Below are positions 35,109 to 44,709 of a stretch of DNA of 64,000 nucleotides, in pieces. A program made the position numbers and the translations under genes. The stretch is from Mycogone perniciosa (taxonomy: Eukaryota > Ascomycota > Sordariomycetes > Hypocreales > Hypocreaceae). The stretch covers positions 119,880 through 183,879 of the forward strand of contig JAOALB010000116.1 in assembly GCA_025331125.1 (NCBI GenBank), read 5' to 3'. The notes under the pieces are model-generated. The model saw only the letters and a list, made by a program, of their open reading frames with translations. It made no database searches and had not been told where the DNA came from. Numbering within the stretch: position 1 is the stretch's first letter; the number at the start of each line of letters is the position of its first letter.

Positions 35109-35811
35109 ATGAGGCTCTTCAGAGTAGTATCCACTGCTCTGGCTGTCAGCCTGGTAGACGCCTACTTGGTTTCTCTTCTTGGAACACCCGCGCCTGGAGC
35201 AACTAAAGATTGCAGCGCATGGATTCAGCAGTCATATGGCCTGACTTGTGCTATCATTGAGCGGATTTACGGCATGAATGAAGCCCAATTTGAGTCATGT
35301 GTTAGTTGTTCCTCATCTGTTGAGATGATTCTACTCTATCCACTGTTATCATACTCGGTGTCTATTTTCTGATAAGGCCCAGAACCCCAGTGTGACCCAG
35401 CTGGGACCCGGTTGTAACCTCATCCAAAATCTCTATTATTGCGTACAGGTCAATTATGTGTCTATATCCGTCAGCACGCCAACTCCAACTCCCACAAGAT
35501 CAATTACCACCACCGCCACTACTACTACTTCAGCTGGAAACGGTATTTCCACTCCAACGCCTACCCAGAGTGGTATGACAAATGACTGTCCCAACTTTTA
35601 TAAAGTACATCCAGAGGATACCCGCCAAAACATCATCGACCGTTACGGAACGTTTACTCTCGCAAACTTTTACGAATGGAATCCAGCAATCGGTTTAGAC
35701 TGCCATAGCTCATGGGGACTAGCTCGCTGGATCTATAAAAAACGCCTTTACCTTTTGGTATTAGGAATGAAGAATTATGAAATATTATCGCCCAAGATAG
35801 TCTTGATATAG
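35109..35811 (+). CDS. Secreted LysM-domain protein, second LysM apparently degraded
   Basis: Two exons, 35109-35300 and 35383-35811, about 206 aa. A signal peptide is visible ([21 protein letters not shown]). The first LysM runs from about residue 35 ([31 protein letters not shown]) across the intron to [23 protein letters not shown], with the usual Cys pair. After a Thr/Pro-rich linker, a second LysM begins at [21 protein letters not shown] with [18 protein letters not shown], but the expected closing (a Leu-rich YYVCV-type strand) is replaced by [15 protein letters not shown] and a hydrophobic tail. That could be a frameshift or a diverged end. Secreted LysM proteins bind chitin or chitin oligomers and often hide fungal walls from hosts or protect them from chitinases; here the neighbourhood (chitinase, lipase) fits an extracellular role. 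Confidence 0.75.
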
Positions 35812-36266
35812 TATTACATTCATAAAAGTGTAACTTAGCTTACTCTTTGATAAGATACTCTAGTATAAGGAGCTTCCAGGAAATCATACTAGCAATTACG
35901 ACAGGACTTACAAGCCCAATATAATATAGGGAAACCACAATCATGGGAAGATATTGAATTGATTAATAATGTAGAATATACCTAGATAATCTACTTTATA
36001 TAACCTAAACCTACTAAGGAGGTAAAGGGGCAGCAAGGTTCGACCCAACGAGGAGACGGCAATGCGTCTCGTCACAGAACATGCACCTTCGCTACCTGTC
36101 CCCTACGTGTATCATTAGTGATTCTGCCTCTCTAATGGAATTCCTATTGGCCAGATATATATATGACCCTGGCATCAACAAGGCCAGACGGATCATGTTT
36201 TAGTATATGGCCTGAACGCTCAAGGGCCCCTTCAATTCGAAGGAATACCTTTTTTCCTTCCTCGCC

Positions 36267-36374
36267 GGCTACGCTAGCCGCTACAGGTCCTACGAGTAAT
36301 AGACTGAACTCGATCAACTTGTCAGTCCCGGTCCTTAGCAGATATGACCGACTAGCAAGATTTCCGTTCCTTCC
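36267..36374 (+). repeat. Direct repeat, copy 1 (about 105 bp)
   Basis: Begins GGCTACGCTAGCCGCTACAG and ends TTCCGTTCCTTCC, sharing CTACAGGTCCT, GATC-ACTTGTCAGT and CGGTCC blocks with copy 2 about 257 bp downstream. Confidence 0.6.
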
Positions 36375-36523
36375 AATTCGGACTAGCTTGGCTAGCTGCC
36401 GCAAGAGCTGATAGAATCGATCTCGATCAAATAATCGATCTTAGATCTCAAATTCCGACAGCCTTAGCCGCTTCCCCCCCTTTTTTCTCGGATTTGAAGA
36501 AATTCTTTTCTTTTTATCCTAGC

Positions 36524-36626
36524 TGGCTAGGCTAGCTGCTACAGGTCCTTACAGACTGGCCTTGATCGACTTGTCAGTCTCGGTCCCTACAGCTATAATC
36601 CACTAGTCAAAATTTCGGTTCCTTCC
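36524..36626 (+). repeat. Direct repeat, copy 2 (about 103 bp)
   Basis: Begins GGCTAGGCTAGCTGCTACAG and ends TTCGGTTCCTTCC. Several C-to-T or G-to-A differences separate it from copy 1, as after RIP. Confidence 0.6.
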
Positions 36627-37299
36627 TCGTAACCAGCCCGATAGATTCCGAGAGTTAGGCCCAATTAAGATGACTAGAAAAAACAGTCAGAAAAGAACTT
36701 CGTATATATTACCTTGTGAGCTGATTATAGTGGAGAACTGCTCCTTCCGGATATCCCGGATTTCAAATTTGGTGCTCGCCTTCCTAAAACACGGGACGGG
36801 AGGCACCTGATTAAGAAACCTGCTATTAGTGAAAAAAAGAGCTATTATTACTAATGCCACGCCAGCGTTTATAGCTAAGCAACGGGTTGGCCCGATGACA
36901 GAAAAACGGATTTATATACGATACCATTAACATCACAGAATATAACAGAACAAGCTGCAGTTCCCTATTTATCTAGATGGCTAATAGCAATTTATTTTAA
37001 TATTAAATTCCAATACCCTTTCGAACTTCTTAAGTACGGATTCAATACACTTATTAATAGTCTCTTGGGAGATTCCGTTAGACCCCTCTTCCCTCCTTTT
37101 GGGTTAACTGGTTGCTAAGCAAGTAGATTCATTATGACAATAATCCAAAATTGAAATAGGAAAACTTACAGATATACAGTTAAACGATTAAATCCAGCTT
37201 ATCTGGTTGCAGCTTATGGCGCAAATGCAGCTAGTATTGAAGGATCACCACTGCAGGTGCAAGGAACTGGATATTGAGAAAGTATCCGGGCTGCTGGAG

Positions 37300-37307
37300 T
37301 ATAAATA
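37300..37307 (+). promoter_or_regulatory. TATA box of the LIP-type lipase
   Basis: TATAAATA about 81 nt upstream of the ATG at 37388, an ideal spacing for a core promoter. Confidence 0.6.
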
Positions 37308-37387
37308 GAGGACATGATCCGCAGATCAAATGAGAGCCAGTATACAATACTTGGTTTCTTGAATAACGCCTATCTTTTCTAAGCATT

Positions 37388-38614
37388 ATGTTATTATACA
37401 CCTCATTCGCGGCAGTTTTGTCGCTGTATGTGTCAAGTGTGTTTGGTCTTCCTGGCTCGCCTCTGCCGCCTAGCCAGGACCCTTTCTACACCGCACCGCA
37501 AGGCTTTGAACAACAACCCCCTGGCACAATCCTACGTCAGCGAGAAGCGCCCGGTAATCTGGTAGAAGTTATCGGCAACTGCAGCGCAGCTTATAATATT
37601 GTATACCGCACTACTGGCGCTCGGCATGAGCCCTCATGGGCTGTAACGACCCTCTTTATCCCATTGCACACCAGCGGCGCACTTTTATCCTACCAGATGC
37701 CCTATAACACCCCGGATGTCGATCATAGCCCCAGTTATATTCTCTATAATCCAGACCCCTCTTCCTTATCCGATATCAGTGCTTCTCTCAGCGAAGGCTG
37801 GTATGTCAATGTGCCAGACCATGAAGGCTATAATGCTGCATTTGGCGGGGCAGTCGGAAATGGCTTTGCAACACTCGACTCTGTGCGCGCTGTCCTCAAC
37901 AGAGGCGACTTGCCTCAGGATACGCGGTATGCACTTTGGGGTTATTCGGGTGGCAGTGTTGCGTCCGAGGCTGCTGCCGAGCTCCAGGTCGTTTATGCGC
38001 CTGAGCTTCAGATTAGCGGCGCCGCTTTAGGCGGACTCGCATCAAATTTGAATGCCATTTTCAGTGCCGTCAATTCGAAGCTCTTTGCTGGCCTTAATGT
38101 GCTATTGCTATTGGGCTTTGGGAATGAGTATCCTGTTGTCAAGGAGCATATACTTAGCCATCTCAAACCTGAAGGGCCATATAATAAAACCGGCTTTCAG
38201 GCTGGTCTGAAGATGAGCTCCGCTGATGCTATTCCGATATATCGAGGCCAGGATATTTGGCAATACTTCGATATTGGCCAGAATATTATGGATGACCCTG
38301 CTATTAAGCAGGTTATCAACGATAATGGCTACATGGGCTTCCAGGGCACACCGAAGATTCCCTTATTTATTTATAAGGCCATCAACGACGAGGTAACACC
38401 AATTGATAACACAGATGCACTGGTTGCTCGTTACTGTAGTGTTGGCGTTGATATTCTCTATGAGCGAAACACTATCGGCAACCACGGGGCAGAGCAGACC
38501 TATGGGAGACCGAGGGCATTTGACTGGCTTACTCAGGCGTTGAATGGAACGCTTGAGCAGACGGGCTGCACAATTCGGGATGTGGCAAGCACTACGATGG
38601 CTCCAGCGTCCTAA
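37388..38614 (+). CDS. Secretory lipase, LIP family (alpha/beta-hydrolase)
   Basis: Single exon, 408 aa, no introns. Signal peptide about residues 1-20 (MLLYTSFAAVLSLYVSSVFG). It matches the fungal secretory lipase family (Candida LIP-like). The nucleophile elbow GYSGG is at residues 185-189 (Ser187), the acid likely Asp334 in INDEVTP, and the histidine His366 in GNHGAEQT, so the triad is intact. ILRQREAPGN, YNIVYRTTGARHEPSWAVTTLFIP and an HEGYNAAF segment are typical. It hydrolyses extracellular triglycerides or esters. A clean TATA box precedes it. Composition is like normal genes despite AT-rich flanks, so this is probably an intact, expressed accessory gene. Confidence 0.93.
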   Translation: MLLYTSFAAVLSLYVSSVFGLPGSPLPPSQDPFYTAPQGFEQQPPGTILRQREAPGNLVEVIGNCSAAYNIVYRTTGARHEPSWAVTTLFIPLHTSGALLSYQMPYNTPDVDHSPSYILYNPDPSSLSDISASLSEGWYVNVPDHEGYNAAFGGAVGNGFATLDSVRAVLNRGDLPQDTRYALWGYSGGSVASEAAAELQVVYAPELQISGAALGGLASNLNAIFSAVNSKLFAGLNVLLLLGFGNEYPVVKEHILSHLKPEGPYNKTGFQAGLKMSSADAIPIYRGQDIWQYFDIGQNIMDDPAIKQVINDNGYMGFQGTPKIPLFIYKAINDEVTPIDNTDALVARYCSVGVDILYERNTIGNHGAEQTYGRPRAFDWLTQALNGTLEQTGCTIRDVASTTMAPAS

Positions 38615-39184
38615 TCGGAGGTACAAGACAGGGAGTAAAATCAATACATCCATCATTGTTCCGCTTTTGCGTGCATCCAATCCATAAAACGTGAATACAG
38701 ACTTGCCCGAGTAGCTCCCCTTAAAAGGACCATAAAGACCTCCAGGAATGCCACAAAGCTGGCCAATAATTTCCATCCAAGTCTCGAGCAAGTGTCATGT
38801 TGTCTTTGTGTTTGGCCTGACTACGATAAAACATAGCATAATCATGCTGCCTCTGCCGCCATCAATTGTGGCGTCTCTGGTCAACATACCCAGTGTAAAG
38901 GTGTGTGTCCCCCTGTATCTAATGTCAAAACCTCGGCCCCTTTCTCTAAAAGTGATGTGACGATGTCTATATGCCTAAGGTAGTATACATTCACGCCTAA
39001 TGCAATGGTGATCGTCCGCTGAAATCCGAGAGCGCGGGGTTGGCCCCTTCCTCAAGGCATTATGTAGAAAGATACCCCGAGAGTGTGACCACCAGCTATT
39101 AATGTATGTTATCTTTTTTCTTTTGTCAGTTTAAGCTTTCATGCGAGTGGTTGCCATATGAGACTTCGCAAGAGTGAAACCAAC
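38615..39184. other. Intergenic, lipase to first 5S cluster
   Basis: About 570 nt; no gene seen. Confidence 0.45.
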
Positions 39185-39303
39185 ACATACGACCATATCC
39201 ATTGGAATATACGGGATCCCGTCCGCTCTCCCATAGTCAAGCCAATGAGAGGCAGATTAGTAGTTGGGTGGGTGACCACCAGCGAACACCGGCTGTTGTA
39301 TGT
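39185..39303 (+). rRNA. 5S rRNA gene copy A (type 2)
   Basis: 119 nt from ACATACGACC to GTTGTATGT, with helix I ends pairing. It carries the conserved GGGATCCCGTCCGCTC, the internal-control-region sequence GATTAGTAGTTGGGTGGG and TGACCACCAGCGAA, and is followed by a T6 run acting as a Pol III terminator. A few transitions relative to a typical fungal 5S (for example AATGAGAGGC) suggest it may be a variant or pseudogene. Confidence 0.8.
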
Positions 39304-39376
39304 TTTTTCTTTCTTTGTAGCATTTTTCATAGACTAGGTTGGGAATCATGACAGCCTGAATGAAGCCATCACCAAC

Positions 39377-39421
39377 ACATACAACCATAGGTACGGAGTA
39401 GTGGAAAATTCGGGGTCCGTC
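39377..39421 (+). rRNA. 5S rRNA fragment D, 5' part only, interrupted by TACGGAGTA
   Basis: Matches the first about 40 nt of copy B but stops after GGGGTCCGTCAAGC. Where copy B reads GGTAGTGG, this copy reads GGTACGGAGTAGTGG, an insertion of CGGAGTA that duplicates GTA. No internal promoter region remains. Confidence 0.7.
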
Positions 39422-41389
39422 AAGCTCTTTTCTTGAGTTTGATGTCCTCCTTTTTTTTAACCTCCGAAGACTCTAAATTTGGAATTATATGATTTCGTTT
39501 TTAGAGGATAATGAACCCCCGCGCTAAGCAATTTACTGCGGTTAAGTCACTTGACCCTACAAAAAAACGGAGCTTATACCGCTACCATTTTGTCTACGGC
39601 GGCAGTTCTGATGTTGGTCGTGTACTGGTATCCCGACATTTATGAGCATACCAGCTATTACGCTTATACTCCCTCCAGTATAATGGTAAGTGTAAATCCT
39701 AACCAATAAAATAGCTATACACAGTGACTGTAGGCTTGATACTGAGAGTTCTTGAATCGAGTTAGGAGTTAGGTAATCCTTTAAGACAGCTTATATAGGT
39801 AAAGGGGAAACAGCAGTTTACTAATAAATACAAACCTTATATATATATATATGGATTTGTTAGTGTATATGCAGTGTTTATTTTTAATCCTTTAATGGTG
39901 TATTTAGGTTGAAGTGCCTGGCTAATGCCTTGAGATACTATTGCGATAATATTGCTACCTTTGTCGGTTTTAGAATATAAAGGAGCTCTCTAGCCACCGG
40001 CTTCCACCTTGAAATATATCACATTTGCTTCCGGGTCCAGAATATATTATTCCTTTTCTTTAGAGGTTTTCATTACCGAATTTGTAGACGTAGGCCTATG
40101 CTATCGCTCCCTCGAGACTACTGAGTGTTGAGTCTATATCGATAGTTGATGTTGGCTGCAGGGCGGGATGTGTATAGTGATGCTGTTTCAGAAATAGGTT
40201 TGGATTTAGACAATATGTAATACTCCTAAGGCGTCCGTCTATGGCAACACACTTGCCGTACTAATTTAGCCTATATTATAGTACCCGAACACTCCTCGTC
40301 AAACATTATTCAAACATTATTCAAACAGCGACCATGAAAAGTGGAGGAATGTGGACTCTTATCTTTGGCGAGCATTGCTGCTGGGGTTTTCCCGCCATTA
40401 TAGGCTTCTCTAAATGCAGTATCCAGTTGCCTGTCCGCAACAACGCGCCATATATAGAAGAGGTAAGAACCTACCCGAACCATCTCGTAAGCTGGACTAC
40501 AACCATGGCTAATATTGCGGGATAAAAAATTCTCCCATATCCTGTTACAACGATTTTATGTATCCGGGTGTAGGCCGGGGGTGTCAGACGCAAAACACCA
40601 CCACGGAAGATTATCACAATGTATTTATGCCTTGGATACTCTAGAATAGCTTCTCTACTTGAGTGATAAGTAAAACCCATTTACATCAGATCGAAGAAGT
40701 GGAATAGGTTCTGTCCGTGTTTCTGGTCTGCTAGTATATCCCCCGGCAGATTAATTGAGAGAGTTACTAGTATCGTTCATGAGTTCCAAGCAATCCGCAT
40801 CCAGGGGGAATTCCTCCGTGCTCGGTGACCGATGAGCAGCAGCTTCAGTACCCTTTATACGTCATAAATGACTTATAGCGGAGAAGAGAGGATCTCTGTA
40901 CTGCTGCTAATCGAATGGTTAAGGCCTTGAATCTCTTCGAGTCTATGATTTCTTGCTTCTCACTGATTAGGAGGGAGAGAGTAAAAGCTATAGGAGCAAG
41001 GAAGTAAAAAGCTATATAGATTGCGTCATCGAGATATATATGCGCCCGCCGGTGACGCAACCCGAGCCCAGCCCAGTATCCCCGCAACCAAACTCCTTCA
41101 TATCTGGAAAGAATATTGTAGCTCTCTAGCCCTGTTAATTATGCGCTGGGCACTACCCAAGACCACGGACTGGCTAGTAGCTCCTAATCGTACTATTACT
41201 GCCTAAACTAAGTATTGCAAAGCGGTCTAGGTTCTGGCGATTGGATGGCTCTGGGTATGATATTATTGATCTCTTTTATACTCCGGGACCGCTATTCTCG
41301 CTAAAGTTGACCCGGATGGGACACTGTCCTCCATCTCCAGGGAGTCATTAACTGCGCCGCAGCTGGTGACTCGCTGCAAGTGTGGGAGC
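39422..41389. other. Intergenic, AT-rich and degraded
   Basis: About 2 kb with only short ORFs (such as 40334-40525, with no recognisable domain). Motif blocks such as CATTATTCAAACATTATTCAAAC near 40300 repeat locally. I see no supported gene. Confidence 0.4.
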
Positions 41390-41650
41390 TCAGTCGTCCG
41401 GTTCTGGAAGAAGCTTGGCTTGTTCGTCAGCTGCTTCTTTCCCTGGGATGCCTAAGTGCTGAGACAAATAGCCGCGCGGAGCGCCGTGCAGATACCCTAG
41501 TCGGCCGTACCCTGTAATTTTCAGCTCGCGACCGTAGTAGATGGCATATCCCCACCCTACAGCATCATTATAGAGCTGTGAGCCGTCAGAGTAGACTACA
41601 GTCTGATAGTCTGTAGCGTTCGCCCAGGTGAGGAATTCTTTCGCTGCCTC
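41390..41650 (-). mobile_element. LINE (Tad/I-type) RNase H relic
   Basis: Minus-strand frame of about 87 codons with no stop until TGA at 41390-41392. It reads TDYQTVVYSDGSQLYNDAVG then WGYAIYYGRELKITGYGRLG, the RNase H start of fungal non-LTR elements (conserved first Asp in YSDGS), and then, after a deletion, LSQHLGIPGKEAADEQAK, the end (GHxGIxGNExAD). The middle of the domain is missing. Unlike the TE block at 49-61 kb this relic is not AT-converted. Confidence 0.6.
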
Positions 41651-41950
41651 TTGTCTGCTGGGTGGCTGCTTTGAGCTGTTGGATACTCATATATTCCGGA
41701 TCAGAAAGCTTGGCCTAGTGCAGTGTGTTCGACAGATGCTTGCAGTCCGCTGAAGGTGGGACCAGTAGGTTAGGTAGTTGGGCCCTCCTAGTTCAAATAG
41801 CTTATTATAAATACTAGAATGCGATTCAGCTCTCCAGCTTATAAACCGCTTTTCTACAGTTACTTCTCAATACCGTCAAAATAGGTAACCCAGAGTCGGC
41901 CCTTTTCTCAGTAATCGGTGTATATGATGCCAAGATATACTATTCGACCG

Positions 41951-42500
41951 TCAAGGTCCCCCCTCCTTTGGATTGAGGGTCCCGAATAGGTCATACTCGC
42001 TCCATTCAAGCCTTGGTGCAACACCTTCTAATTTCCAAGTGCCTTCAATTTTTCTGTACCAATGCATTGCAGCTCCATGAGCATGTCCTTTGTTTTCCAC
42101 GACTGACATATCCTCATCAGCATAACGTTGATGCGCTACTCTCATTTGATGGGAGACCTGGACCGTATCGTCGCTCAAACGCTCCCATTTCGCCCCACCA
42201 AGAAGATGTTGGGTCTTCAATCGCTTATCCCCTAACAACTTCGTGTCTGAAAGGATAGCCACATATTCATCTGGGGATAACTGCTCATGCAAAGCCCCCT
42301 GGAGGCTACGAAAGTCAAGCCGTATCGAGGGGGCAAGGCATCGTCGCAGACGTTCCCAGTCTTTAGTGTCGTAGCTTTCTGCCCATTCAAAAGCAACATT
42401 GCGGATATCAAGATAGTCTACATCCGCACCGATCAGAATGGAATAAGCTTTACCATCAGTAAGGAGGATTCAGACCTGAGAGTGTAATATCTGTGGACAT
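41951..42500 (-). CDS. SCD1: Scytalone dehydratase-like protein
   Basis: Two exons, 42476-42500 and 41951-42417, joined by a 58-nt intron (GTCTGA...GTAG), about 163 aa. The start MSTDITLSDYLDIRN and FEWAESYDTKDWERLRRCLAP match scytalone dehydratase, the NTF2-like enzyme that dehydrates scytalone and vermelone in DHN-melanin synthesis, with further matches at LKTQHLLGGAKWERLSDD and RVAHQRYADEDM. The Tyr and Asp in SYDTKDW and both histidines are present, but residues aligning with Magnaporthe Tyr50, Ser129 and Asn131 (IDYRS, KGHAHSAN) read Phe, Gly and Ala here (LDFRS, KGHAHGAA). So it is probably a paralogue with altered chemistry rather than the melanin enzyme. The donor is weak, so exon 1 is tentative. 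Confidence 0.75.
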
Positions 42501-43292
42501 TTAATCTAGAGGGTGAGGAGTTATGAAATGATATCTTGTTTTTCGTTTTGCAGTTGGCATATAGACTGCGGATTGTGTTCAACATCCCGCTTTATATGGG
42601 AGAAACAGGTAGATGGGGTAGCCGAGGGGATTGTATATTAATTTATGTCGCTCAAGCCCGGAGGCAACCTGTACATAGTCCTACGCCTAGGACTTGTAAG
42701 AGTAGGCCAATGGTGGCGACGGGATCGGCGTTACCACCAAACCTCGAGCTCTGCTGGAGGGGCAAACAGCACCTCCTAGATTACAGGATGCATCAAAGGT
42801 ATTGATGATCGGCCTTAAAAAAAGGACCGAAAGCTGAAAAGTCCCGCAGCTACCAGGATGCCTACCGGATAAAGCAACGCAGTCCAATAGGTAGGCTTTA
42901 GGCTGCTATCTCAGCATTGGTTAGTTTGTCTATGACGCCCTTATTTGAACATTTGATAGACTGTGGGGTATTTTGTGGATTTTGGCGGCTCCCATCCAAT
43001 TTACCCTAGGCAAAATGAACCGTTTTGTGTTGACATATAAAAGTGTCTGTTAAGGACAGACCCTGAGCTGGCTAAAGCACATAGACGACTTGGACTTACC
43101 GAAGCATGAACACCTGCTACTGACTACAATCTGCATCGTCAGGACGCCTGCACTGCAGAATCTTCAAGGGTGTCCCTCAGAGTTACTAGAAATAGAGGAG
43201 ACGATCAGCGCTCACCCATAGTATATAGCATCAAGGCGTATCACTCACCCTATAATGTCTGTATATGAGACTCAGTAGACACAGTTTTAGGC
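42501..43292. other. Intergenic, SCD-like gene to second 5S cluster
   Basis: About 790 nt. No gene or repeat recognised. Confidence 0.45.
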
Positions 43293-43411
43293 ACATACGA
43301 CCATAGGTAGTGGAAAATTCGGGGTCCCGTCCGCTCCCCCATAGACAAGCCACTAACCGGCAGATTAGTAGTCAGGTGGGTGACCACTGGCGAACACCGG
43401 CTGTTGTATGT
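43293..43411 (+). rRNA. 5S rRNA gene copy B (type 1)
   Basis: 119 nt, ACATACGACC to GTTGTATGT; the first half (CCATAGGTAGTGGAAAATTC) matches fragment D, unlike copies A and C. The internal promoter GATTAGTAGTCAGGTGGGTG is close to that of copy C. It is followed by GTTTTCTTTTTT. Several changes near the middle (CCCCCATAGACAAG) leave doubt about function. Confidence 0.75.
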
Positions 43412-43498
43412 GTTTTCTTTTTTGCCTTTTTGTTGTTGTTGTTGTTTGTTTTTGTTTGTATTGGTGCGGATATAATGTGGGTTGAGACATTGATTGTC

Positions 43499-43617
43499 AC
43501 ATACGACCATATCTACTGGAACATACGGGATCCCGTCCGCTCTCCCATAGTCAGGCCAATAAGAGGCAGATTAGTAGTCAGGTGGGTGACCACTGGCGAA
43601 CACCGGCTGTTGTATGT
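43499..43617 (+). rRNA. 5S rRNA gene copy C (type 2)
   Basis: 119 nt; first half resembles copy A (CCATATC..TGGAA.ATACGGGATCCC), second half matches copy B (GTCAGGTGGGTGACCACTGG). Lies 87 nt after copy B in the same orientation and is followed by TTTTCTTTTTT. The B-C pair mirrors the A-D pair 4 kb upstream, but in the opposite order of types. Confidence 0.75.
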
Positions 43618-44709
43618 TTTCTTTTTTGCCCGGTGTTGTTAAAACCGGGGGTTCGTTCTCGTTTTTATCCTTTGTAGTCCATTACGTGGCTTTTGCCAGC
43701 CTTTGGTTTTACCTAGCAAAAATAAAAACACAACAACCGGAAACCTAGGAAAGTGACAATCAATTCATAGTGACTCTACTATATATCGAACTCATCGTTT
43801 TCAATGCAAAATGCGTACAGTATTACAGAGTAACGATCGATACTTTATTATGCCTTACCTAGACTTAACTCTTAGACACGGCAATTGCTTTAGATAGTCA
43901 GTTCCGAGACACTGAAATTGTTATGAAGTATCGTTGAAGTCAGGGAGATGGACAGGCATCTGTTTGCCAATCGTTGCGGGTATGGAGTGCTGAAACATTA
44001 TTTCAGCTCCACCATCAAGATATAAATGATATCAGCCATAGCCCGAATGTTAATCCTACTACTCCGTACAACGATCAGTACTATGCCTTAAGTCACCCCT
44101 TTGAATACGTTAAGACACCTCCGAGGTAGACCCGGGCTGAACGTATACTCTAAATTTATTCCTTCTCAGTATAAATTGGCTTATAGTAGTTATTTATACC
44201 AGTACCCTTGCTTAGTATAAATAAGTATATCATGCTAGTTGTACGAACTATCACTGCAAGGTTATGAAGTTAGCGGCTATTAGGTTTCTGACAAGTTATT
44301 ATTAGGTGTATTCCCTTAACTTGGTAACCATGAACAATGCTAGGTTCAGAAAGAGGAGCGAGTCATTATGTAAAGTGTAGCTAAATACGACCAATTGAGT
44401 GAACTCATTATTAAGAGGCTTGGAACATTCACTGTTTTGCTTCACATGTTCCATATCACATGGCAGGGCTCGGATGCATTGTGTCTTACTCAGTTCACTT
44501 TCCTATGAGACATTGAGCACAAATTAGCGTCACAATATGAAAAATATATTTGGATATCATCATCACCTGTTGGCAACTTTCCTTTGCCTCAAATATAAAT
44601 ACATAGCCCATATACTGCATGGTCGGAGTGGTCAAGCTTTGGATTGTCAAGCCATTCTCTACACATCTTGCAGCAACAACCAAGTGTGAATAACGATTCA
44701 GCAAACATC
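43618..44709. other. Intergenic, 5S cluster to Cys-rich gene
   Basis: About 1.1 kb with one ACTCCGTAC motif at 44061-44069. From 44590 it forms the promoter of the Cys-rich gene. Confidence 0.45.
44594..44600 (+). promoter_or_regulatory. TATA-like box of the Cys-rich protein gene
   Basis: TATAAAT about 110 nt upstream of the ATG at 44710. Confidence 0.45.

Larger units (their letters stand above)
35812..37387. other. Intergenic, repeat-bearing AT-rich DNA
   Basis: About 1.6 kb. Besides the direct repeat pair (36267-36374 and 36524-36626), it holds AT-rich, apparently non-coding DNA with TE-like character around 36650-37100. I cannot identify an element. Confidence 0.4.

Noticed and set aside
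36033..36075. GGTTCGAC-like T-arm of a tRNA
   Set aside because: No acceptor, D or anticodon stem pairs with it. No convincing tRNA was found anywhere in the window.
40334..40525. 63-codon plus-strand ORF preceded by repeated ATTCAAACATT
   Set aside because: Too short, no domain and no splice pattern in degraded DNA.
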